64,000 nt of DNA, taken from the NCBI GenBank assembly GCA_022841345.1, contig JALHRR010000002.1, positions 1 through 64,000 on the forward strand. The letters run 5' to 3'. The translations under genes and the position numbers were made by a program. This DNA comes from Saprospiraceae bacterium. Lineage in GTDB: Bacteria > Bacteroidota > Bacteroidia > Chitinophagales > Saprospiraceae. This document shows, piece by piece, positions 7,254-15,773 of the stretch (positions are counted from its first letter, which is position 1; every line of letters begins with the position of its first letter). The notes beneath the pieces are model-generated. The model was not told the origin of the DNA, made no database searches, and saw nothing but the letters and a program-made list of their open reading frames with translations.

Positions 7254-8675
7254 ATGACTAGAATAGTACTCCTGATTTTGAGCTGTATTCTTTTGTGTGA
7301 AAATACACAAGCTCAATTACCGCCTAAAGAAGCTTATCCATTTAATGTGCTTCAAATACATTCAGGTCACAGTCTGACAGATCCCTTGTTTTATCCACAC
7401 TGGCCGGGTCAATATGTAAATTTGATGAACGGAGTTTTGGGAGAATGGTCCGGAGATATGATTGGGAAGTCAACCATTCCAGGATCTTCATTGTCATGGC
7501 GTTGGGATAATCCTCCTTGTTGTGGCGCTCCCGATGCCAGGCATGATATTGCTGACTGGGAATTGTTGAGTATCACGCAAAGTGTGCCTCTATATTATGA
7601 AGGGGGCAGTACACAACAATGGTATATAGAAGCCATTGCCGAGCAAAGGCAAAAATTATCTCATTTTACAAATAATGCCTGGGCGAATGGGAATGGGGGA
7701 GAGGGAGCTCCGACATTATTGTGGACCACATGGACCAATATCGACAATTCTGATGGCCCATGGCGGAGTATGCTGGACGTTTTGGGTGAAGAATGGGAAA
7801 ATATGCAGGAATTTGCCAATGACAATCTTCTGCCCGGAAGCCCTCCTGTTTATTTAATTCCGGGGCACAAAATGATGGCGCGGCTGTACGATGATATTCA
7901 GTTGGGATTGGTACCGGATGTAGATCATATTTCTGATTTCTTTTCAGATAATATTCACACGAATGAATTGGGGGCATATGCCATTGCCATGATACATTAT
8001 GCCTGCATTTATAATTTGAGTCCGGTAGGATTGCCTAATAATCTGTTGCCCAATGCTCCCGGCGGTACTCCTATTCCTTCCCCACAGCTCGCCGCATATC
8101 TTCAAAATATGATTTGGGAAGTGGTAACATCATATCCACTTACCGGTGTGTACCAATTTTTGAGTACAGATTTTACAGCCTTTGAAGCCACTGAGTCGGG
8201 AAATCAGGTGTTGATTCAATTTCAACTGGAAAGCCCGGAATTATCTGCTTCAATTGAACTGCAGCACAGCGATTTCAGACAGGATTATCAAACGATTCAT
8301 ACTTACAAATTGCCTGAAGCATCTGCTAAAACTTTCCGGTATGTCCACGATAATCCACTAAAAGGAAAAAATTATTATCGGCTCAAACTAAACAGTCCCG
8401 ATGGATCAGTGAAATATTCACCGCTGAAAGTAGTAGAAATCAAGCAAAATGGATGGAGTGTTTACCCTAATCCGGTGGAGGATATTATTTATATCAACGG
8501 AAATTCTCAGGATATTCCACTAGTTTTTATCAAAGATATTCGGGGCAATATTGTACATAATAGTTCAGATGGTGAAATTCTGGATATCAGACATTTATTG
8601 CCGGGAATCTATATCATTGAAGTATCCGATAGTAAGCAGATCCAGGTGGATAGATTTAAGGTGGTGAAAAGGTGA
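7254..8675 (+). CDS. T9SS-exported SGNH-hydrolase-like protein
   Basis: This 473-residue protein starts with a signal peptide (residues 1-20, ending NTQAQ). Residues 27-260 resemble an SGNH hydrolase: an early strand with HSGHSLTD supplies a Ser, and a late FSDNIHTNELGAYAIA resembles the block V Asp-x-x-His followed by Asn-x-x-Gly. Residues 300-390 look like a beta-sandwich, and the end (VYPNPVEDIIYINGN ... LPGIYIIEV) is a T9SS type A sorting domain. It is probably cell-surface or secreted; the esterase role is inferred, and the exact catalytic residues need alignment. It ends 22 bp from the converging gene at 8698. Confidence 0.7.
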   Translation: MTRIVLLILSCILLCENTQAQLPPKEAYPFNVLQIHSGHSLTDPLFYPHWPGQYVNLMNGVLGEWSGDMIGKSTIPGSSLSWRWDNPPCCGAPDARHDIADWELLSITQSVPLYYEGGSTQQWYIEAIAEQRQKLSHFTNNAWANGNGGEGAPTLLWTTWTNIDNSDGPWRSMLDVLGEEWENMQEFANDNLLPGSPPVYLIPGHKMMARLYDDIQLGLVPDVDHISDFFSDNIHTNELGAYAIAMIHYACIYNLSPVGLPNNLLPNAPGGTPIPSPQLAAYLQNMIWEVVTSYPLTGVYQFLSTDFTAFEATESGNQVLIQFQLESPELSASIELQHSDFRQDYQTIHTYKLPEASAKTFRYVHDNPLKGKNYYRLKLNSPDGSVKYSPLKVVEIKQNGWSVYPNPVEDIIYINGNSQDIPLVFIKDIRGNIVHNSSDGEILDIRHLLPGIYIIEVSDSKQIQVDRFKVVKR

Positions 8676-8697
8676 GGCGGGGTGAGAAGACTAATTA

Positions 8698-10008
8698 TTA
8701 CTCCATCACCACCAGCTTTGTAACTCCACTTATCCCTCCTTTTTCTCTGATCAGGATGTTATACATTCCGGCTGATACTGGTGCACTTATCCCGGATTTG
8801 TTGTATAAATTTTCTCTGCTAATAAGCCTTCCTTGCATGTCAAATATCAGCACTTCAGAATCAGTTTTTGCTAAGCCTGCTATTTTTAAATTTATTCTTT
8901 CGCCACTCCTGCATGGGTTAGGAAAGAAAGATCCAGCAGATTCATGTGAGAAGTTTTGCTCCGCGCTGACAGTGGATTTGACTGTGTACCATTCTTCATT
9001 CAACAATGAAAGCTTCCATTCCTGTAAGGAATTAAAATAGGTGTATTCAACTTCTTTGAAATAAATCTTATCATTGCCCAAATCCTCGTAAGTCAGATAT
9101 TTTCTTTGCGTTGGTTTTAGAATATCGTCAGCATCCAGATATTGATAGGAAATGATGGAATCCGGTTTTTCACTATAAATCCCGGGGCCTCTATAAGTGT
9201 TATTTTGGCCGGTATATTTCCAGCTGCCACCAGTAAAATGGTAATGATTAGCGCGCTCAACTTCAGGGTCTGAGTGATCATATTCGAATCGGGCTAATTC
9301 TTTCCATTGATTATTATCGTAATCATATATTTTCAGAGAATCCAATTTATTCCCCTGATAGAACCATGTATACTTGCCCGAAATATAGGGCCCATTGAAA
9401 GCAGAACTAAGACTGATACGCTCAATTAAATTATCCAAATCATCATAAGAATATTGCTTACCTCTGTTGTACTTGAACTCACTGCTTTCTATGGCATAGT
9501 ATTCTGCTTCCTCCAGAAGATTTCCATTGGCATCATAAGTGTGTTCTTTTTTGTAAAAGTCTACCCATGCACCGTTTTTCCAGTGTTGCAGAAGAGTCAC
9601 TAATATTTGATTGGATGCTGTATAAGTGTAAAGGTATCGCGCAGACTTTTCCCATACACCACTTGTATTCAATTCATTGACTTTTGAGATTAAATTTCCA
9701 TCTTGAAATGTACTTATAGAACGATTAGACTCGGACCATTGGTCACCCGGAAGTGGTCTCTCAGTAACATGGTAGGTAGTATCCTGTGAATAAATAAAAT
9801 TAAATCTGTATTCCGGATATCTGAGTTGAATCAGACTATCATTGGCATCATAAGAATATCCTGAATAAAATTCCCCTGTCACAATTTCCTGATGCAGTCC
9901 TATATTCCAGGAATATCTATAAGTGCTGTCAAGTCTGAGCGGGATGTAGTTCTGAGCAAACAAATGCATTGAAACGAAAAGTGCACAAATGAATAATAAA
10001 GCCTTCAT
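8698..10008 (-). CDS. T9SS-exported protein with YD-like repeats
   Basis: This 436-residue protein has a signal peptide (residues 1-18, ending HLFAQ). The central part is a series of beta-rich units with repeated Tyr-Asp turns (HTYDANGNLLEE, QYSYDDLDNLIER, FEYDHSDPEVER), similar in style to YD/RHS repeats but far less regular. The C-terminal 75 residues (FFPNPCRSGERINLKIAGL ... AGMYNILI) form a T9SS sorting domain. It is likely a surface-anchored or secreted protein; the ligand is unknown. It shares its general plan with the gene at 26499-27842. Confidence 0.7.
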   Translation of the reverse strand: MKALLFICALFVSMHLFAQNYIPLRLDSTYRYSWNIGLHQEIVTGEFYSGYSYDANDSLIQLRYPEYRFNFIYSQDTTYHVTERPLPGDQWSESNRSISTFQDGNLISKVNELNTSGVWEKSARYLYTYTASNQILVTLLQHWKNGAWVDFYKKEHTYDANGNLLEEAEYYAIESSEFKYNRGKQYSYDDLDNLIERISLSSAFNGPYISGKYTWFYQGNKLDSLKIYDYDNNQWKELARFEYDHSDPEVERANHYHFTGGSWKYTGQNNTYRGPGIYSEKPDSIISYQYLDADDILKPTQRKYLTYEDLGNDKIYFKEVEYTYFNSLQEWKLSLLNEEWYTVKSTVSAEQNFSHESAGSFFPNPCRSGERINLKIAGLAKTDSEVLIFDMQGRLISRENLYNKSGISAPVSAGMYNILIREKGGISGVTKLVVME

Positions 10009-10167
10009 ATGAAATGATTTTCAGGATGAATGTAAATATAAAACCACCCAATCTGGATGCTGCTCTACTATATCTTATTGAATGTTACGAAATTACATGA
10101 TTAATTTAGAATAATCAAATAATAAATCTTGATTCTCTCCATTTAATATCCTGATCAGAAGTCAAAT

Positions 10168-10602
10168 TTATTTGATCTTTGATAGAGTCATCCCTTTTGA
10201 TTTGGGGGCTTTGTCCATATCTGAAATGGCAAAATTAATGGCTTCCAGAATTAAATCTCTAACAGAATCCTTCCGAAAATCTGCCTGACTTTTGATATCC
10301 ACATGCCTGATTAAATTTCCGGTACCTGTTAGAATTTTATGCGGGTCCTTCAAAAGTGTTCCTTTATTAAATCCCAGGTTTAAATGATTAGTATAAATAG
10401 GAATCATGCAAAATGCATCCGACAGCTTTTCTGAGATAGAGAAAACGGAAGTCAGTGCGTGGGTATGATATAAAATCTCATTGCTATCGGAGTACAGATC
10501 AAGAATGAAAAGCCTCAGGTCATTGAAAAGATCAATTAATTCCTGCTGTTTAAGATCAAGATGGAATTGAAAATCAGGATGGATGGGTCTTTCTTTTTTC
10601 AT
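10168..10602 (-). CDS. DUF1801 domain protein
   Basis: This 144-residue protein has the DUF1801/YdhG-like pattern. ILYHTHALTSVFSIS is followed by AFCMIPIYTNHLNLGFNKG and TGNLIRHVDIKSQADF. The domain is small, alpha/beta and cytoplasmic (no signal peptide); its function is not established. Its ATG overlaps the TGA of the upstream T9SS gene in the sequence ATGA at 10599-10602, which implies translational coupling to a gene with no obvious functional link. Confidence 0.75.
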   Translation of the reverse strand: MKKERPIHPDFQFHLDLKQQELIDLFNDLRLFILDLYSDSNEILYHTHALTSVFSISEKLSDAFCMIPIYTNHLNLGFNKGTLLKDPHKILTGTGNLIRHVDIKSQADFRKDSVRDLILEAINFAISDMDKAPKSKGMTLSKIK

Positions 10603-12440
10603 TTTTTCACAAATGATTTACTAAATCCTTTGGTTTTCAACCAATATATGCCGGGTAATAAACCGCTGAGTTCGACTGCGCAATTATTTTTTTCCAGATC
10701 TCCGGGAATAATTCTGTTCAATATTTTCCCATGGGAATCTACTATGAGAATTTCAGAATTTGCGTTCTTAATTTGTAAAAAATCTCCGGCAGGATTAGGA
10801 TAGAATTTTAAATCATCATCATTGAGAATGCTTGCACTTGCAAAGGGTGAATATTTGAAGCTTCCATTCCTGTTGAAAATTCTGAGTTTGTAATAATTAA
10901 TACCATTCGAAGGAGCTTCATCTGTCCAGGTATAATTTTCAGGATTTTCAGATTCATAATTGGAAGGAATAATAGTAGCTTTTGTCCAGTTGAGGGCATC
11001 AGGACTTTTATATACTTCAAAATATTCCAGATCATCAGCTTCACTGATCTTCCAATCTAGTTTAATTCTGGAATCATCAATTGCCTTTGCATTGAATTGA
11101 ATGAGTGAAACGGGTAAACTGGATCCAAATTCAAACGCTCCAATATCAATGATTCCGACAATAAATCTTGCAGAATTTTCTTCCGGTGACATCCAGGTTC
11201 CCGATGGTGGATGATGAGTAGGAGAGGGCAGGGGATTAGGGAAAGGAAATCCTGCAGGTGATGAAGTGGGCAGATTTCCGGCATTTATTAATGGACTTCC
11301 TGCTGCAGGTGTAAGTATATTAATATTCAAATCCTGAAATCCGGGGTCTGCACCGGTAATTGTGCCACTGATACCTACAGGTATGTTAGTTGTCCCGGTT
11401 TTTAACCAATTATTTTGCCCTGCAATAATTTCCATACCTTCCGTCCAGTCAGCTTCAACTGTGCGCATGAATTGTACTGTCCCTGTTGGATTGTATAATA
11501 CATTATTGTGAAATTCAGCGGATTGTAACTCATCAAAAATGCGAAACACTGAACCGGTTCCACAGATTATAGTATTATTTACAAAACGGTATCTGCCATG
11601 ACTTGCTCCGGTACCATCTCCTCCAATTCGGGTAACTGAAAAATTGATATTGTTGCCTGCTGTTGTAGCTCTTTTTATCAATACATTGCCCACCACATCA
11701 CTGTCTTCGCGCACCAACATGGGATTGCCCCCATCTCCGTTGAAGTCAGCGCCAATCAATTCCAGCTCATGATAAAATCCTCCTTCTATCCAGTTGAAAT
11801 ATATCTCATTTCGCTCAGCACGGGATTTTACATTATTGCCACCATTGGCATTATGTAAGTAACAGAATTGCATCCTAAAATTACTTCCCGGATTATTTAC
11901 CTGATCTGTAGCCATATACACCTGATGATTAAACGTTCCTGAGCCACATCTTGTCACTTCCGTATATTCAAGCAGTAATGATCCTGAGCCCTGATCTGCC
12001 CCTAATATTCCCTGATTCGGGCAATCACGCACAAAACAATCGCGGATAGTCAAATCTTTTGCTTGATGAAATATACATCTTGAACTCCCCCCAGTAATTT
12101 CAAATCCTTCAAACACATAATGATGTCCTCCATTCGGAACATTAAATGGAAATGGAGTGGTAAAGGCAACAGTATTGGTACCTCCTGATATGATAGGTCG
12201 TTGATTGTTAATGCGAATTCCGCGAATGATGATTTTATTACCCGGAGCACCGGGCCTGTTGAAATTAACGCCTCCCGGATAGGTATTATCTCCATCTACT
12301 TCGACAATATCACCGGGATTAAGAAGCCCTGTTACAGCCTGCAGGTTAGCATATGGTTTGCCCGGTCCTACCTGATATAATGCAGCACTTATTGTTCCGC
12401 AAATAATCAGTAGAAATAGGCAAGTAATAATTGTGCGCAT
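10599..12440 (-). CDS. T9SS-exported right-handed beta-helix protein
   Basis: The product is about 613 residues from ATG 12440, which places the signal peptide (MRTIITCLFLLIICGTISAA) at the N-terminus. Residues 25-330 form a parallel beta-helix. It opens with GKPYANLQAVTGLLNPGDIV, followed by many short turns such as FEGFEITGGSSRCIF, LTIRDCFVRDC and FVNNTIICGTG, typical of polysaccharide lyases and related surface proteins. A fibronectin-like segment (about 450-530) and a T9SS sorting domain (FYPNPAGDFLQIKN ... LPGIYWLKT) follow. No lyase catalytic triad can be assigned by eye. It overlaps the DUF1801 gene by 4 bp. Confidence 0.75.
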   Translation of the reverse strand: MRTIITCLFLLIICGTISAALYQVGPGKPYANLQAVTGLLNPGDIVEVDGDNTYPGGVNFNRPGAPGNKIIIRGIRINNQRPIISGGTNTVAFTTPFPFNVPNGGHHYVFEGFEITGGSSRCIFHQAKDLTIRDCFVRDCPNQGILGADQGSGSLLLEYTEVTRCGSGTFNHQVYMATDQVNNPGSNFRMQFCYLHNANGGNNVKSRAERNEIYFNWIEGGFYHELELIGADFNGDGGNPMLVREDSDVVGNVLIKRATTAGNNINFSVTRIGGDGTGASHGRYRFVNNTIICGTGSVFRIFDELQSAEFHNNVLYNPTGTVQFMRTVEADWTEGMEIIAGQNNWLKTGTTNIPVGISGTITGADPGFQDLNINILTPAAGSPLINAGNLPTSSPAGFPFPNPLPSPTHHPPSGTWMSPEENSARFIVGIIDIGAFEFGSSLPVSLIQFNAKAIDDSRIKLDWKISEADDLEYFEVYKSPDALNWTKATIIPSNYESENPENYTWTDEAPSNGINYYKLRIFNRNGSFKYSPFASASILNDDDLKFYPNPAGDFLQIKNANSEILIVDSHGKILNRIIPGDLEKNNCAVELSGLLPGIYWLKTKGFSKSFVKK

Positions 12441-12633
12441 AATTTTGAGTGTATACACTTTTAAGGTAAGTTGTGGGTTGGTGCGACAAGTAGTAAAATT
12501 ACTGTATTTATTTGAAAAGTGTGGTTGAAATTTGATTGGAGTTATTTGTCTTTCTGTGCTGTTTTTGACGTGAAAAAATTTCTACCTTGTTTTTAAATTC
12601 CAAAATTCCATAAGCGATTACATCCTTAGTTAC

Positions 12634-13479
12634 ATGCAACAAAAACAAAAAGACCTCCTCACAATTACCGGTATTTATTTGGTAATTGCAGCAACAGGTG
12701 TGCTGACTTACTTTCACTATGAAGACAGAAGTTTGATTGAATCATTTCTGTTTGCTGATATTGTCATGACTATTGTTGCTTTTATTTTCAGTCTTTGGAA
12801 AAGGAATAGTTCTGTGTATGATGCTTATTGGAGTGTGATTCCATTTTACTTTGTTATTGGGTGGATGATGCTGGAACCGGAGACAATTACCATTTGGTCA
12901 GCCTTGATTTATTTGACGATTTCAATTTGGTCATGGAGACTTACACTCAATTGGGCAAGATCCTGGGATGGATTTAGCCACGAAGACTGGCGATACAGAA
13001 ACCTGGCAAAACAGACAGGAACCTGGTATCCAATCGTGAATTTACTTGGTATTCACCTGTTCCCCACTGTCATGGTATTCTTGTGTATGTGGCCTTTGTT
13101 CCGGATTCCTGCGGGAGGAGATGTATCTGTTATATTATGTGTTGCTGGAGTCACCGTTTCTTCCTTCGGAATTTATTTGGAGTACATTGCAGATAATCAA
13201 CTGGCAGCTTACAGAAAACTTAAAACAGGCAAAATACTCTGTTCCGGGATCTGGGCTACATGCAGGCATCCCAATTATTTGGGGGAAATGATATTCTGGC
13301 TGGGAATGTCCATTTGTGGAATAGCATTCGGTGCTTCCTGGCATACTTTAGCGGGGGTTGCCGCGCTGACTATTATGTTTATTGTAGTCAGTATTCCGAT
13401 GAAAGAAAAACATATGAAATTACGCTATCCGGATTTTGATGATTATGCAAAAAAAGTGCCTTTAATTATTCCGGGATAA
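12634..13479 (+). CDS. DUF1295 / steroid 5-alpha-reductase-like membrane protein
   Basis: This 281-residue integral membrane protein has about seven hydrophobic segments. The C-terminal signature is GIWATCRHPNYLGEMIFWLG followed by a terminal YAKKVPLIIPG, characteristic of DUF1295 and of the steroid 5-alpha-reductase/isoprenylcysteine methyltransferase fold, where Arg-His-Pro-Asn contacts the nucleotide cofactor. The substrate is unknown. It reads away from the minus-strand gene at 10599-12440 and ends in a strong terminator. Confidence 0.85.
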   Translation: MQQKQKDLLTITGIYLVIAATGVLTYFHYEDRSLIESFLFADIVMTIVAFIFSLWKRNSSVYDAYWSVIPFYFVIGWMMLEPETITIWSALIYLTISIWSWRLTLNWARSWDGFSHEDWRYRNLAKQTGTWYPIVNLLGIHLFPTVMVFLCMWPLFRIPAGGDVSVILCVAGVTVSSFGIYLEYIADNQLAAYRKLKTGKILCSGIWATCRHPNYLGEMIFWLGMSICGIAFGASWHTLAGVAALTIMFIVVSIPMKEKHMKLRYPDFDDYAKKVPLIIPG

Positions 13480-13516
13480 TGGAGTTTATAGATACTTGTT
13501 TTTACTATCAGAAAAG

Positions 13517-13552
13517 AAAGGCATAGCCCGCAGTACCTGAGCTATGCCTTTT
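13517..13552. terminator. Bidirectional terminator between DUF1295 and pirin genes
   Basis: An 11-bp perfect stem (AAAGGCATAGC at 13517-13527 with its complement at 13541-13551) and a 13-base loop are followed by T residues on the plus strand. On the minus strand the stem is followed by TTTCTTTTC. It lies between convergent genes, so it can serve both. Confidence 0.85.
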
Positions 13553-13635
13553 CATTTGCAAAAATTTAATATAATCCGGAGAAATTTTAATGGTTTAATG
13601 TTATTAGGGAAAGAATAAACCATCTGACTCCATTG

Positions 13636-14514
13636 CTAATCTTCCAAATGGCCGAATTTTCCTCCATGAAAATCCTGCATAGCCTGAATAATTTCCTGAT
13701 GCGTATTCATCACAAAAGGACCATGAGCAGCAATCGGTTCATTCAGGGGTTCTCCGCTTAAAATAAGCACTACAGCGTTTTCTGAGGCCTCAATATTGAA
13801 TGAAGTTCCGTCATTTTCAAACAACACAAAATGATTTGTGGGAACAGTTTCCTCTCCATTTACTTTTACACTTCCTTCTATTACCAGCAAGCCTGTATTG
13901 AAATGAGCCGGAAAATCAAATGCAGCTTTTCCGCCTTTATTCAGTTTGGCATTCATCAGGTAGAGCGGAGTGAAAGTGCTGGCACTTCCTTTCAGGTTTT
14001 CATATTCACCTGCGATGACTTCGATTGTCCCTGCATTATGAGCTAAAGTATATTTGGCCATTGCATCATTTGTGATTGCCTGATATTTTGGAGTGGACAT
14101 TTTATCCTTGGCCGGCAGATTCACCCATAGCTGTACCATCTGAAAATCACCTCCCGCTTTGCTGAAGTTTTCTTCATGATATTCCTTGTGCAATATTCCG
14201 GAGGCAGCGGTCATCCACTGCACATCTCCTTCGGCAATGACACCACCACCCCCACTGCTGTCATGATGTGCCACCTTGCCATGATAAGCGATTGTGACCG
14301 TTTCAAAACCGCGGTGTGGATGGACGCTAACCCCTCTCGGAGTATCAGTCGGTGGAAAATAAAATTTTGAATTGTAGTCCAGCATGATGAATGGATCCAT
14401 TCTTTTCATATCCAGTCTGTATCCTCCCGGAATGAAATTATGCACCCTGAATCCATCGCCCACATAATGTGGCTCCCTTGGTGGGACTACTACTTCTATG
14501 CTTCGTGTTGTCAT
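13636..14514 (-). CDS. Pirin family protein
   Basis: This 292-residue bicupin has the pirin N-terminal motif VHPHRGFETVT. The metal ligands are His65 and His67, then His109 and Glu111 in GILHKEYHEE, so the iron site of active pirins is complete. The C-terminal cupin holds PIAAHGPFVMNT, also typical. Pirins include quercetinase-like dioxygenases and redox-responsive regulators; which one applies is unknown. A TAACTTTG box lies 27 bp upstream of the start. Confidence 0.92.
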   Translation of the reverse strand: MTTRSIEVVVPPREPHYVGDGFRVHNFIPGGYRLDMKRMDPFIMLDYNSKFYFPPTDTPRGVSVHPHRGFETVTIAYHGKVAHHDSSGGGGVIAEGDVQWMTAASGILHKEYHEENFSKAGGDFQMVQLWVNLPAKDKMSTPKYQAITNDAMAKYTLAHNAGTIEVIAGEYENLKGSASTFTPLYLMNAKLNKGGKAAFDFPAHFNTGLLVIEGSVKVNGEETVPTNHFVLFENDGTSFNIEASENAVVLILSGEPLNEPIAAHGPFVMNTHQEIIQAMQDFHGGKFGHLED

Positions 14515-14540
14515 GATATTTGTTTATTAAATTGATCTTA

Positions 14541-14548
14541 CAAAGTTA
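14541..14548 (-). promoter_or_regulatory. Candidate -7 box for the pirin gene
   Basis: On the minus strand the sequence is TAACTTTG, an exact TAnnTTTG match 27 bp before the ATG. No clear TTG lies at the expected upstream spacing, so the assignment rests on one box. Confidence 0.45.
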
Positions 14549-14705
14549 TGAGCTAATAAACAAGATACCATTGATGTAGGTTAAGAAAACGGGGAGATAA
14601 TATGTCCCTGCTGTTCGCCAAAAGCAAAAGCCAAAAGCTGCCTCCCCACCCAAACTTCGATTAATCCTCTAACCGATTAACCTATCCACCTCAACCCGGC
14701 GATTT

Positions 14706-14742
14706 GTGTAGAGACAATGCGAATGGCAATTCGCCCCTACAC
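14706..14742. repeat. Quasi-palindrome related to 188-219
   Basis: It begins GTGTAG and ends CTACAC, with an inner hairpin GCGAAT-ggca-ATTCGC. The right half (ATTCGCCCCTACAC) nearly matches the right arm of the 188-219 palindrome. The left half carries AGACAATG, as in similar text near 245-260. It sits in the 304-bp spacer 14515-14818, which otherwise holds the pirin promoter and a GGCTGTT copy at 14756. Confidence 0.7.
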
Positions 14743-14818
14743 TGGCGTTCTCCTTGGCTGTTTTCGATTCAACGATTCAATGCTTTCACGAGGCTGGTTA
14801 CCGGCTGCTTCTCTTCAC

Positions 14819-15145
14819 TCACTTGTCTTTCTTTTTACGCTTCATGTCCAGCAATACCTGATCCAGCTGATCAAAACGGCGTTCCCACATTTTACGGAAT
14901 TGTTCTATCCATTGATCTACTTCCTTCATCTTTTCCGGATTGAAATGGTAATAGATTTCCCTGCCATCCTGCTTTTGTTCTATCAATTTGCATTCTGTAA
15001 GAATCTTGATATGCTTCGAAACAGCCTGTCTGCTGCTGTCAAAATGCGTGGCAAGTGCATTGGGTGTCATCGCTTGCAGGGCAATCAGACTTAGAATTGC
15101 CCTTCTTGTTGGATCTGCTATGGCTTGAAATATGTCTCTTCTCAT
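14819..15145 (-). CDS. ArsR-family winged-helix repressor
   Basis: This 108-residue regulator starts at ATG 15145. It begins [17 protein letters not shown], and the recognition helix region is [20 protein letters not shown], followed by the wing DGREIYYHF, all standard for ArsR/SmtB proteins. The C-terminal [18 protein letters not shown] is typical of the non-metal subgroup often found next to SRPBCC (AHSA1) genes; no such gene is adjacent here. The longer frame to 15190 is rejected because the promoter lies inside it. Metal-binding cysteine motifs are absent from the alpha-3 region. Confidence 0.88.
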   Translation of the reverse strand: MRRDIFQAIADPTRRAILSLIALQAMTPNALATHFDSSRQAVSKHIKILTECKLIEQKQDGREIYYHFNPEKMKEVDQWIEQFRKMWERRFDQLDQVLLDMKRKKKDK

Positions 15146-15152
15146 AATTATT

Positions 15153-15210
15153 ATATTTGCGCTACTGAATGGTTGCAAAAATATGCGCAATTATTCGGTT
15201 GCGCAAATAT
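15153..15210. promoter_or_regulatory. Inverted-repeat operator around the arsR-like promoter
   Basis: ATATTTGCGC at 15153-15162 and its exact reverse complement GCGCAAATAT at 15201-15210 form a 10-bp inverted repeat. They flank the -7 box and the presumed start of transcription of the repressor gene. A further TGCGCA copy lies between them at 15184. This is the arrangement expected for autorepression; binding is inferred. Confidence 0.55.
15176..15207 (-). promoter_or_regulatory. Promoter of the ArsR-family gene
   Basis: On the minus strand, TTTG (15204-15207), a 20-bp spacer and TATTTTTG (15176-15183) match the TTTG / TAnnTTTG consensus in full. Transcription would start about 15169, 24 bp before the chosen ATG. 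Confidence 0.65.
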
Positions 15211-15248
15211 TTTCTTGTATTATTTTTGAATTTGAGTGTAACGTGGCT

Positions 15249-15522
15249 AGTGATGTCTTTCTGCGCCTGCGGCTGGAAAGGTGATGGTTCGATTCCTCAC
15301 CACAAGTGTTTTTTTCATGGTAAAAGCCATGAAAAAGTGATGTCTCCGAATAAATGTGACTGCTTCGCAGCCAATTTATTTCGGAGGTGATGTGCGTGCG
15401 GAGCCCGCGGCTGAGTTCAGGGTGCAGAGTGTGAGTTCGAATGGTGTGAGTCTCTTCTCCTTTCTCTTTCTCTTTCAGTTATATATGGTACATACACAAA
15501 CCCTTCACTCACACCGGCTGTT
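15249..15522 (+). repeat. Four-hairpin GGTGATGT element B with extended tail
   Basis: The octamer occurs at 15249 (AGTGATGT), 15280 (GGTGATGG), 15336 (AGTGATGT) and 15386 (GGTGATGT). The hairpins are CTTTC/GAAAG with an inner GCC-TGC-GGC, then a perfect 10-bp stem TTTTTCATGG/CCATGAAAAA with loop TAAAAG, then CTCCGAA-TAAAT/ATTTA-T-TTCGGAG. The fourth is GCGTGC-GGA-GCCCGC. The second unit is longer because of about 23 extra bases. The tail continues through GAGTGTGAGTTCG, a CTCTTT run, TTATATATGG and AACCCTTCACTCAC to a GGCTGTT, and is shared almost base for base with element C. Confidence 0.85.
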
Positions 15523-15689
15523 CACTTGTAACTTCAAGCTTGTAGCTTGTAGCTTCTTCCTGGCTGTTCAACAAGCAACTCTTCTTCCGGCTGTTTTCTC
15601 GAAGCTCGAGGCTCGCAGCTCGCAGCTTTCTTCTTCGGCTGTTCAACTCATAATTCATAACTCATAACTCATAACTCTGCCTGGCTGTT
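15516..15689 (+). repeat. GGCTGTT word array 1
   Basis: GGCTGTT begins at 15516, 15562, 15589, 15637 and 15683, giving spacings of 46, 27, 48 and 46. Between copies are short tandem words: AGCTTGTAGCTTGTAGC, CTCGCAGCTCGCAGC and TCATAATTCATAACTCAT. The same words recur at 18.5, 26.3, 29.9 and 35.3 kb. No reading frame or known element explains them. Together with element B it fills the 628-bp gap before the receptor gene. Confidence 0.8.
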
Positions 15690-15773
15690 ATTTAAGTTTT
15701 ATTTAAGATCTTTGGCTGAACAATTACAGATCAATTTTATTGTACCCTCAAACAGCAACTCCTTGAGTCTTCA

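Noticed and set aside
8672-9040. Plus-strand frame after the SGNH-like gene
   Set aside because: It lies antisense to the sorting-domain end of the gene at 8698 and has no protein-like features.
15356-15667. Plus-strand frame of 103 residues before the receptor gene
   Set aside because: It crosses the end of element B and the word array; its composition reflects repeated words and no family is recognisable.
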